DNA from: Closterium sp. NIES-65
Lineage: Eukaryota; Streptophyta; Zygnematophyceae; Desmidiales; Closteriaceae
NCBI GenBank assembly: GCA_948144175.1
Contig: CANXME010002409.1
Span: 1,679,001-1,743,000 of the forward strand
DNA: 64,000 nt
Reading direction: 5' to 3'
Made by a program: the position numbers and the translations under genes. The notes below the pieces were generated by a model. It saw only the letters and a program-made list of their open reading frames with translations, was not told the DNA's origin and made no database searches. This document shows, piece by piece, positions 55,116 through 64,000 of the stretch. How positions within the stretch are numbered: position 1 is the first letter of the stretch; each line of letters begins with the position of its first letter.

Positions 55116-58100
55116 AAACTCCAACCGCTCACGCTCCACCCGCTGCTGAACCTCCGACCTCTCACGCTCCAAACGCTGCTGCTCCTCACGCTCTAGACGA
55201 CGAAGGGCCTGGTAACGAGTCGGGTAGGGGTGAGGAGGAGGAGTGGTGTCAGGAGACGACGAAGAAGAACCGGCTCCACCCTCGACAGGACCCGGCTGAG
55301 CACCCCCAGAGCGAGGACCCCCTACGGCAGCACGACCAGTACCTGTAGGAGGTGTACCCGCACCCCCAGTCGTGGCGCCGCCAGTGGCACCAGCCCCAGA
55401 CTCTCCAGCTCCAGAGACACCACCAGCTCCAGCACCACCACCGACTCCAACACGCTCGGGACGTGCAGCTGCGGCAGGTGCACGCTCAGCTCCAACTCCA
55501 ACACCCCCAGAATCAGCACCGCCAGAGCCCTCACCTCGAGCACCAACACCCTCAGAGTCCGCAGTGGCCGGGAGAGGAAGCGCCGACGGCTGCTGCGGAG
55601 GCTGTGAGGACGACTGTGGGGAAGGAGAAGAGACCTGGGGGGGGGACCAAGGAAGGGGGGGTAGCCTGCGACACACCTGACGGAGCGGGAACCGGGGGGG
55701 TACCGGAGGAGAGGGAGCGGGAGGAGGAGGAGCTGGGGCGAGGAAGAGGGGAGGGGGGGGAACCGGGAGACCTCGACAGGGGTACCGGACGAAGTAGGGG
55801 ACGGACTCGTCGAAACTGACGTCACGAGAGTCAAAGAACCGGTGGGAGGGAGGGTGGTAAAAGGTGAAGTCAGAGGAGGCCTCAGGGAAACCAAGGAAGA
55901 CACAGGGGACGCCGCGAGGTGAGAGCTTGTCTGCAGAGGTGTCGCGGACAAGTGCCAAGCAGCCCCAGACACTAAACCTCGACGCAACACCAGGGGACCC
56001 TGTCCAAAGACTGGTCGGTGAAGCCCCTGGCCGAGAGACGCGAGGCCAGAGGTTCAGCTGGTGAGCGGCGTACCGAGCCGCGTAGGGCCACAGAAAATGG
56101 GGCGCGCGGGCGTGGATCATGGAGGTGCGGGCAATCTCCATGACCAGGCCTAGCCGGCGCTCAGCAACCCCATTCTGCTGTGGAGAGTCTGGAAGAGTCC
56201 AGGACTGGGTGATGCCTTGCTCAGCACAGAATCTGGCGAGAATGCCGGAGCAAAACTCACCCCCACGGTCGGAGTGGAGACAACTGACACGACGACGACG
56301 AGTACTCTCGGTGGCGAGTAGCCACCGGATCAGCGTAGAAGTCACGTCGGACTTCTTCGCCAAAGGGAACACGGTGGTGTACCGAGAGTAGTCGTCAACG
56401 ACCACTAGGAAGAAGCTCTCTCGCTCAGGTCCAAGCCGTGGAGCGGGGCCCCAGACGTCTAAGTGGAGTGTCTCAAAGTGCTCGGAGGCTGGACGAAGGG
56501 AGGAGGAGTGAGGAGTGGCGCGCAGCCGACCCTGGACACAAGGACCGCACGGAGGAGCGGGGGACGGCGGGAGCGACGGGAGGTCGCGGGGGAGGCCTAA
56601 GACAAGACGCTGACTGGACATAGCGCGGAGACGAGAGAGGGACGGGTGACCAAGGCGGTGGTGCCAGAGGAGGGCAGGGTGGGACAGCGACCGACACGAG
56701 CACGACGCAGCCACTAGACCTGGCACAGCTACCTGACTGGACCTGGCTACCTGGTGGGACGGGGGAACCGGACGGGTGTCGGTGTGGAGGGTGTACAGAC
56801 CAGAGCCCGGCTCCTGACGAAAAGTGGCCAGAGGGGCGTACGTGTCACCGTCCACACAGACTGCAGTGTCACCCGAAGGCTCAAACCAGACCCCGACGTG
56901 CTGTCTCGCCAGAGGAGCCACACCAACCAGGTTCCTAGAGAAAGTAGGAACGTGGAGGCCGGTCAAAGAACCGGAAGGGGCAGCTGGGCACGGGAGGGTA
57001 GTGGCGTGAGTCGCAATGACCGGTCCCGAAGAGGGATCGGCCAGTGCTACAGAAACCGGCGCCGAGAGTGGAGTAAGAGTCGTGCTGTCGCGGAAGAAGC
57101 ACTGCGTCGCTCCGGAGTTCAGTGTGAAGGAGAGCGACGCGTCCGCCGAGGGAGCACCTGTACTAGTAGCTAGACAGGATCCTACACCAGCACCTACTCT
57201 AGCAACAGGCAAAGATCCTACGCTAGGTACAGGCAAGTAAACAGATCCGACAGCACTATAGTCAACATCAGCATACATGGCATAAGACCTAGCATCATCC
57301 ATAGACATATCAAACACAGCAACACCACGAGCAAGGAGTGGTCCCCAGCGCGGTGGCGGGGGAGCGGAGGGACCGTGGTGCAGGACGTACAGGTCATCAA
57401 GACGGCTGAAGCAGCGTGCAGCAGAGTGGTCAGGGCGGCCGCAGTACGTGCCCCTGCGCGGACCCGTCAGGATCCAGTACTCACAGGGACCAACGTCGCG
57501 GCCGGCCGAGCGGGGTCCCCGACTAGAAGGGGCACCACTGCGCCCAGTGCTCGGGGGGCCCGTAGGTCTCCACTGCTGCGGGGGGGCCCACTGCTGCGAA
57601 GGGCCCCACTGCTGCTGAGTGCCCCACTGTTGGGGCTGCTGCTGAGGCGGACGCTGCTGTTGGCCCTGGCGCTGCTGCTGCTGTCCCTGTCGCTGCTGCT
57701 GTCCAGGCAGTGGCAACTGCGGAGGAGTCTGCTGCTGCTGCAGCGAAAACCCCTCACCACCGTCTAGAGGAGAGCCGTCAGGTCCCGAGTCACCCCCGCC
57801 GCCACCCCCGCCACTAGTACTACCGCCACCGCCGCCACCCGCAACACCCCCAGAACCCCCGCCGCCCTTCCCTCCCTTCTTGCCGGACTTGCCACGTTTC
57901 TGTCCGCCAGAGACAGAAACGGCCGCCGTCTCCTCAGAGGCAGAAGACGCGGCAGTGGCAAGCAAGGCAGTGAAGGTGGGAAGCTGTGGTACCGCACACC
58001 CCTCAAAGAGACAAGGAGGAGGCGCGGAAGAGGCGGAGGCAACAGCGAGGAGGTTACTCTCGATCTTCGAGAGAGCGGTCTCAAGAAGATCGATAGTAAG

Positions 58101-58730
58101 CTCAGTGGGGTGCTTCAGGAGAAGCGCGTCGCGGGCTGTGGCTAGACGGTCAGGGAGGCGAGTGACTAACCAGTGAATAGTGAGCCACATGGGGGGGGGT
58201 GCAAGGGCAAGCTGTTCCTCAGTGCAAGCGGCCTTGAAGCGAGCTTCAAGGGAGCGCAGGTGGGTAGCGAGGTCAGCAACAGTCTCAAAGGAGGCGAGGT
58301 CAGGGTAGATAAAGGGGACGAGGAGGCGGCTGAGGGAGGCAGAGGAGGGAGTGGAGTAGCGAGCAACAATAGCAGTGTAAAGGTCTGCAGCAGACTCGAC
58401 CTGAGTGAAGTGGACAGCCTCAGTCGGCGGGAGAAGGTCGGTCAGGGCGAGGCAGGCAGCAGCGTCACGAGACTCCCACACGTCACGAGCGAGGAACCGG
58501 CGCTGGTACTCAGCCTCCTGCTCGGAAGTAGGCGGTGGGGTAGTGGGCAGCGGTGAAGGCTGCGGCGGGGCGGGCAGAGCACCGGACGCATGCGCAAACA
58601 GGTGCACGCCATCCTGGCGCTGGCTCCTAAGGTGGCGTTGGGCCTGCGTCAGCCAGGTACTAAAGTCGATCGCACGCCCCTCAGGGTCGAAACGGAGCAC
58701 GCGAGACGTCGCCATGAGGGGCGAGGACAA
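52851..58730 (-). pseudogene. Copia-4 gag-pol with one in-frame TAG
   Basis: One frame of 1960 codons from ATG 58730 (MSSPLMATSRVLRFDPEGR) to TGA at 52851, interrupted once by TAG at 55026 (codon 1235), right after a poly-Gln tract (about residues 1204-1226). Order: gag (1-230), Gly-rich and Gln-rich tracts, atypical zinc segment (CEYWILTGPRRGTYC...C, about 415-440), protease (FTLNSGATQCFF, near 538), GAG-pre-integrase (LLWHHRLGHPS), integrase (LDVWGP, LHSDRGGEF, NGVAERR; about 757, 820, 855), RT with intact VYVDDLVFA (about 1636), RNase H (LTGHCDSSYADD). The protease catalytic Asp is Asn. It may be a fresh non-autonomous copy; readthrough of TAG is possible but would not repair the protease. 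Confidence 0.93.
55055..55120 (-). repeat. CAG/CTG (poly-Gln) tract in copia-4
   Basis: A run of CTG/CTT triplets on the plus strand encodes about 14 consecutive Gln followed by mixed Gln-Pro. It lies between integrase and RT, just before the TAG stop. Confidence 0.95.
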
Positions 58731-58739
58731 GTGATAGCG

Positions 58740-59480
58740 GCCGCCAGCCGCGAGAGGAGGAGGAGAGGGAGGTGAGTGCGAGGCGGGTGCGCGCAGGCGG
58801 GGTGCGCACTGGCTGGGCGCGGGGCGGCGGGGCGCGCGCTGGTGGGACGCGCTCCGGCGCGGCGCGCTGGCTGGCGTGGCGCGCGGGCGCGGCGCGCTGG
58901 CGGGTGGCTAAGCAGGGCGCGCGTTGGCGGGCGCGGCGCGCTGGCGTGCGCGCTGGCGGGGCCTGCTGGCGTGGCGCGCTGGCGGGCGCGCTAGCGGGCG
59001 CGCTGGCGTGCGTGCTGGCGGGCGCGCTGGCGAGCTCGCTGGCGGGCGCGCTGGCAGGCGAGCCGGCGGGCTTGCTGGTGCGCCCGCTGGCGGGCGCGCT
59101 GGGGGGCTGGCGTGCAAGCGGGCTGGCGTGCAGGCTGGCTGGCGCGCTGGCGCGCTGGTTGGCTGGCGCGCTGGCGCGCTGGCTGGCTGGCGCGCTGGCG
59201 GGCTGGCGCGCTGGCTGGCTGGCGCGCTGGCGGGCTGGCGCGTTGGCTGGCTGGCGCGCAGGCTGCTGGCGCGCTGGCTGGCTGGCGCGCTGGCTGGCTG
59301 GCTGGCGCGCAGGCTGGTGGCGCGTTGGCTGGCTGGCGCGCTGGCTGGCTGGCGGGCGCGCTGGCTAAGGGCGGGGAGGGGAGGGGCGCGCCGGCTGGGG
59401 CGTGGGGTAGGGCGCTGGCGGGCTGGCAGGGTGCAGTGGTAACCCTAGTGGTAGGGAAGGGCGGGCCTAGGACTAGGAGC
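58740..59480 (-). repeat. GC-rich tandem-repeat leader of copia-4
   Basis: Dense repeats of GCTGGC, GCGCGCTG and GGCGGGCGCG units from about 58790 to 59370. All plus-strand open frames here are repeat artefacts. It occupies the untranslated leader between primer site and gag. Confidence 0.9.
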
Positions 59481-59485
59481 GCTAA

Positions 59486-59501
59486 CCTACTGCTGATACC
59501 A
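59486..59501 (-). other. Primer-binding site of copia-4
   Basis: The sense strand reads TGGTATCAGCAGTAGG directly after the 5' LTR; initiator-Met tRNA type. Confidence 0.8.
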
Positions 59502-59618
59502 TGTCAGGATGAGAACTACAGCGGAATGCGTTGTGTTGACAGGATTGGGGTACATCACCTAACCCTAACTAGTTGTACCCCATATAGCCCAACCCACTAC
59601 AGGCTATAATATTTGACA
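59502..59618 (-). repeat. 5' LTR of copia-4
   Basis: 117 bp, no difference seen from the 3' LTR. Confidence 0.97.
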
Positions 59619-60008
59619 CGCATGACTTAGTGCGTTTCTGTAGTATCGAACCTCACCCGATACTGAAGCACAACAAAAGGGGTACGAAGTCGAAAGGGCG
59701 CGTACCACATCAAACCGCAACTGGAGGTTGCGAGCTGTAACCGCCTGGAGGTTACGTAACAGCAAGCGACGCTTCAGTGAACAGTAACCGCCTCAATAGT
59801 CGAAGCGTTACGCGTCTCGATAAACACAACCGCTTCCTGTAATCTATCTTTCCTATATATTCCTGTATGCTCTTTGCTTTAATCAATTACTTGTTCTCAC
59901 ACACCAGCACAAGTACATTCACTCAAGTCTTCCGCTCTGCTACTCTAGCACCTACTAGCCTATTTTCTGCAAAGGTCCTAAGGCTGAAATTCTCAGCCCA
60001 ACAGTTGT

Positions 60009-60108
60009 CAAATTGCACGTCGTCGTGCATGTGACACGTCGTTGTGTTGACCGGAGTTGGCCCCGCCCTCGCTTAGGTGAAGCCGACATTGTGATTGGGT
60101 GTGTGGGA
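60009..60108. other. Short host spacer
   Basis: About 100 bp between the solo LTR and copia-5 with GTCGTCGTGCATGTGACACG-type short repeats. No gene is visible. Confidence 0.4.
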
Positions 60109-60241
60109 TGTCAAACTATGTTTCTATATTGTAGGCTGTAGTGGGGTAGCCTCTACTAAGTACAACACTTTGGGTTGGCATTGCCCTACTTATACTCATC
60201 CATCCTTTCTAGTCACTCATTCCTACGTACTACTTCTGACA
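60109..60241 (+). repeat. 5' LTR of copia-5
   Basis: 133 bp, TGTCAAACTATG...CTTCTGACA. It shares with the other copia LTRs the TGTAGGCTGTAGTGGGGTAG core and the TGTCAAAC start (compare the complements of the copia-2 and copia-3 LTRs). Confidence 0.85.
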
Positions 60242-60257
60242 TGGTATTCAGAGCGGG
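60242..60257 (+). other. Primer-binding site of copia-5
   Basis: TGGTATTCAGAGCGGG directly after the LTR; initiator-Met tRNA type with one extra T. Confidence 0.8.
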
Positions 60258-60299
60258 TCCATCCGTAGGACCGCTCCGTTAGGGCCCACCGCTAGTTTG

Positions 60300-60930
60300 G
60301 ACCTGCCCGAACTGCCCATACTGCCTTGCATGAACATCGTTCCTGACGCTGCCCTGCCTACGTTGCCCCACGCGCTATGCCCTGCCTTCTTGCTGCCCAG
60401 CGCACGACCCGCACTCTGCCCTGCTCGTCCGCTGCTCGTGCTGCCTGCACGCGCGCTGCCCGAGGCCTACGCGCGCCCTGCTCGCACGTTGGGCCCGCTG
60501 CCCACACGCTGCATGCGCTGCCCGCGTGCTGCCTGGACTGCCCGCGCGCTGCATCTGCTGCCCGCGCGCTGCTCGCCCCGCCTGCGATCTGCCTGCGCGC
60601 TGTCTGCACCGCCGGCGCCCTGCTCGTGCACCGCGCGCCCTACCTGCTCGTTGCCTGCACACTGCTGGCGCCGCCCGCACGCCGCCCTTATGACCCGCAC
60701 AGCTCGCACCCTGCCTGTGCACAGCCTGTGCCAGCGCACACCCCGCACACTGCATACGCTGCAGCTGCTGCTAAGATGCTGCCGCCGCTCGCGCTGCGTT
60801 GCCCTGCCTTGCCGAGCCGAGCAGCCCTGCCCGAGCTACGCCGTGCCGCCCGAGTCACGCCGCCCAGCCGAGCCGCGCCGCCTTGCTGCTACTGCTACGG
60901 GTGCTGATGCTGCTACTGCCCATTATCACT
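60300..60930 (+). repeat. GC-rich leader of copia-5
   Basis: Loose repeats of CTGCCCGCGCGCTGC type (about 60420-60760) between the primer site and gag, in the same position as the leaders of the other copia elements. Confidence 0.75.
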
Positions 60931-60939
60931 ACACTTAAT

Positions 60940-63900
60940 GTCCCTACCTTTGACGCAGAGGGGCGCCCGATTAGGTTTGACTGTTGGCTCAAGAATCTCC
61001 AGCTATACCTGCAGAGCATCGCTAAGGAGGACGTTTTATTGTTAGAGCACACGTCCGGTTCTTGCCTTGCCCCTGAGGAGTCCGCCTCGTGTGTTTTTCG
61101 TACTCAGTGGCTCATGCGCGATGCTGTTGCCCGCCTTTTGGTTTGCAATGCCCTCCCGCTAGAGGAACGGGTCCATTTTGGCACGCTTAAGCTGTCAAAG
61201 AAACTCGATGACGCCGTAGTTGCTCGCTACTCCTCCCCCTCTACTGCTGCCCTAGGTCGTATCATGTTGCCGTACCTCTTTCCTGAGCTGTCGGATTTCC
61301 AGACTATCCTCCCCCTCTACTGCTGCCCTAGGTCGTATCATAATGCCGTACCTCTTTCATGAGCTGTCGGATTTCCAGACTATCGCGGACCTCATGACCC
61401 ACCTTCGCTTTAGTGACGTTTGTTACTGTGCCGCTCTCAAGCTAACCTTTCTCGCTGCTAACCCGCCTCCGATGTACATCACTCTCTACTACCTCGTCAC
61501 CCGCCTCCCTGACTCCCTCTGCGCCGTTAGGGATCACTTCCTTGCCCTTGACCCCACCGAGATCATCCTTGCCTTGCTGGAGAAGCATCTCCTCGAGGCC
61601 GAGACCAGTTCTGTCATTGTAGCTGCCTCTCGTGGCACTCCCGCTCCCCTCTCTTTGAGGGCTGTTCTCCCTCCCTTCTAGCGCCCTCTGTTGCTACTAC
61701 TGCTGCTGTTGACTTCGTTCGTGCTGAAGAGGTCGGTGCTGCGTCTGCTCCTTTGGGAGGCACCGCAGCGGCAAGGGCAAGGGGGGTAAGGGTGGTGGGA
61801 GGGGCACATGCGGGGGTGGTTGCGGGGGTGGAAGCGGGGGTGGTGGCGGCGGTGGTGGTGGGGGTGGAGCCGGTGGTGGTGGCGGGGGTGGAGGCGGTGG
61901 GGGCGACAGTGGAGGTGGCGGGGGTGGTGGAGGCGGTGGAGTGGGTGGAGGGGGCTCGGGTGGCGGTCGGGGTGGAGCTAGCAGGGGCGGAGGCTATGGA
62001 GCGGCAACCACGCTAGCAGGAGCCACGCACCCCTCACGAGCTTCGTGCGTGGGTTGTCGATCGTGGGGATGGTGTCCGTTGCCCGTACATCATGCGCTCG
62101 AGTCTCAAGACTGTGAGCCCTGTGGGAAGATTGGACACACTGAGTATCGTTGCTTCTGCCGTCTCGAGGATGCCTTGCTCACCGAGTATGGAGATGAACA
62201 GGAGATCCCCGACTGGTCCGCGCTGCCAAAGGGGGGGGGGGGGGGGGGGTAGATGTGTTTGCTCTTTACTTTGACAAGATCAATGCTGGAATTTATGCTA
62301 TGTATGCTAGTACTATTAATGCCGAGGGTGACTGATAATCGTGTGTGCCGCGAGCTGCTGCTGTAGAGGCTTCTGCTCCAGGTGCTTGTGAGTCTGCTAC
62401 CGCAGGTACTGGTTTTGCTGAGGCATTGCACACCTTCACGCTTGACTCAGTCGCGTCTCACTGCTTCTTTCGCGATTGCACCACAGTCACACCGCTCACA
62501 GCACGGGTCTCAGTCTCTCTAGCTGACCCCTCTGGGGGCCCATTCGTTGCACAAGCCTCCAGTATCCTCCCTTGTCCGGCGGTCCCCCCTGGCTCTCTCT
62601 CTCAGGTCTACACCTCCCCTCGTTCTCTAAGAACTTGGTGAGTAGCACTGTCCTCCAAGACAAAATGGTCAGTACCTTCACTCCTGGAGGTGAGCGTGTG
62701 GCGATCTGTTCGAACTCACGCACTGGCGAGCACCTCGCCACGTTCACTCGGAGGCTTGGGTCTAGCCTGTATACACTGACCACTGAATCGACACAGGTGG
62801 CTGCGTCATGTCAGGTGGCTGCGTCTGGTCAGTTAGCTGCGTCGTGTTCGTGTCGACTACTCTCGCACCAGACTCTCCTCTGGCACCACCGTCTTGGTCA
62901 CCCCTCCCTGCCGCGCCTTCCGTCTCCTTGTCTCTGGCCTCCCCAGGTCCATGCCCCTGCTCCCGCGCTCACTTGCACCGCCGTGCCTTCCCTGCATCGA
63001 GGGCCGGCAGCGCACCGCTCCTCACTCCTTGTTCCCGCCGACTACTGCTTTTCTGCAGACTCTCTACATGGACGTGTGGGCCCAGCCCGCGTCCGTGGAC
63101 AGTACCAGGAGCGCTATCCCCCCCTGGTTGTTTACGACTACATGCGCTACACCACACTTTTCCCCTTGCAGAGAAAGGCAGATGTCCCGGGTGTCTTGAT
63201 CCCCTAGATTACTGCTGTTCGTCGCCAGTTGAGAACACGGTTTCAGCAAGACCTCCAAGTCTTGCTGAATGCACTCTGACAGAGGCGGTGAATTTTCCTC
63301 CCGCCTACTTGAGGGTTTTTGTCGTGCAGAGGGTATCGCCCAATCGTTCACGCTTTCGGCCTCTCCAAAGCAGAATGGGATTGCTGAGCGTCGCATTGGC
63401 TTGGTCATGGAGGTTGCTCGCACCTCCCATGATCCATGCGGTTGCTACCCATTTTCTGTGGCCGTTTGCGGTCCGTTACGACCGCTTTTCTACACGCAGC
63501 TGACTCGGCCTGACTCGGCAGTTTGCCAGGTTCGTAGTCTTCCGTCTTCCACTGGCCTCACTCCGCCTCTCTTGTGTCTTCCGCCTGATCAGTCACAACC
63601 ACTGTTACTGCCTGGCTCCCCACCGTCTGCTCCTGGCAGAGCATCGTGAGCTTGAGTCTCGTCCTGCCTTCCCTGTTCGCACTCTCAGTCCTGCTCGTTG
63701 TCCTCGTCCACCACCTGTCCCCGGCACGCACACGATGGCACTTCGTCCTTCTTCTGTTCCACAACGTGTTGCGATGCCGTCTCCTCCAGCGTCCTTTCTT
63801 CCTGACGTTCATGACCCTGAGTCCGACCTTCCTCGTGCTGCTAGTCCTACTATCACTCGTCTCCTTGACACTGTCATCACTAACCCTTCCTTTGAGTCTA

Positions 63901-63996
63901 TTGCTGCGTGTGCCCTAGTTACTGAGCTCGTCGACTTTGCTGCCACCCGTCGTCTAGACTACGTCGCGAGACACTCAAGCTCAAACTGCCTGTCCT
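60940..63996 (+). pseudogene. Copia-5 gag-pol, heavily degraded
   Basis: Gag begins at TFDAEGRPIRFDCWLKNLQ, but the initiating Met is not in the expected place. A 76-bp tandem duplication (61232-61307 and 61308-61383) shifts the frame. Later parts: second half of gag (MYITLYYLVTRLPDSL), Gly-rich tract, zinc segment (CEPCGKIGHTEYRC), a poly-G run (62231-62249), protease (FTLDSVASHCFF; the Gly of DSG is Val), GAG-pre-integrase (LLWHHRLGHPSLPRL), integrase (MDVW, DRGGEFSS, NGIAERR) and linker (PESDLPRAASPTITRLL). Several frameshifts and stops (near 61681, 62332, 62640, 63207 and 63440). It runs off the window. Confidence 0.9.
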
Positions 63997-64000
63997 CAAG

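Larger units (their letters stand above)
52514..59618 (-). mobile_element. Ty1/copia element copia-4, nearly intact
   Basis: 117-bp LTRs (52514-52630 and 59502-59618) with no differences seen, and a perfect 5-bp duplication CGCAT (52509-52513 and 59619-59623). The primer-binding site reads TGGTATCAGCAGTAGG on the sense strand. By LTR identity it is the youngest element here. Confidence 0.97.
52494..60003. mobile_element. Probable solo LTR, split by copia-4
   Basis: Without copia-4, 20 bp (52494-52513) join 380 bp (59624-60003) to give about 400 bp that begins TGTTGGG and ends CCCAACA (7-bp inverted ends) and is flanked by a perfect 5-bp duplication GTTGT (52489-52493 and 60004-60008). A TATA-like CTATATATTCC lies near 59860. 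This is the structure of a solo LTR left after LTR-LTR recombination. The parent family is not present in the window. Confidence 0.7.
60109..64000 (+). mobile_element. Ty1/copia element copia-5, partial, plus strand
   Basis: 5' LTR 60109-60241, then primer-binding site 60242-60257 (TGGTATTCAGAGCGGG), GC-rich leader, gag, protease, integrase and linker; cut by the window end. It is the only major element on the plus strand. The 3' LTR and target duplication are outside the window. Confidence 0.9.

Noticed and set aside
58772..59609. Ala/Gly/Trp/Arg-rich plus-strand frames
   Set aside because: Repeat artefacts of the copia-4 leader; no homology and no start context.

Overview
This window is nuclear DNA of a plant-lineage eukaryote, most likely a streptophyte (charophyte) green alga. 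The pointers are GT-AG introns in an ABCC transporter gene, dense Ty1/copia and Ty3/gypsy retrotransposons with chromodomain integrases, and a Ty3/gypsy element that encodes its own cytosine-5 DNA methyltransferase, an element type reported from charophytes and dinoflagellates. The genus cannot be fixed from sequence alone. There are no prokaryotic features, tRNA, rRNA or CRISPR arrays.

Region 1 (1-8186) is the 5' half of a minus-strand ABC transporter C-family (MRP) gene. Nine exons could be placed with splice sites. It runs off the left edge just before the first nucleotide-binding domain. Its introns hold degraded copies of the neighbouring exons, and perfect AT-rich hairpins often sit exactly between the duplicated segments.

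Region 2 (8187-33903) is an old Ty3/gypsy element (A; LTRs about 91% identical) split by three separate, younger Ty1/copia insertions (copia-1, -2, -3). All are on the minus strand. Each has short LTRs (127-132 bp) and target-site duplications, and removing each insertion joins the gypsy pol reading frame seamlessly.

Region 3 (33904-52488) is a degenerate hAT/ZNF862-like transposase-derived gene on the plus strand. One of its small introns contains a 14.9 kb nest: Ty3/gypsy B (TSD TGTAC), which has a Tourist-like MITE in one LTR and Ty3/gypsy C (38706-46135) inside pol. Element C has an uninterrupted frame of about 2078 codons in the order gag - protease - DNA methyltransferase - reverse transcriptase - RNase H - integrase, and its LTRs are over 99% identical. 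It is the most interesting object in the window.

Region 4 (52489-64000) is a probable solo LTR (TSD GTTGT) carrying copia-4. Copia-4 has identical LTRs and is nearly intact, but has one in-frame TAG and an Asp-to-Asn change in the protease motif. It is followed by the plus-strand, decayed copia-5, which runs off the right edge.

Relative ages from LTR identity and nesting: gypsy A is oldest, copia-1 and copia-2 intermediate, and copia-3, gypsy B, gypsy C, MITE-2 and copia-4 recent. Nearly all sequence right of 8 kb is transposon-derived.
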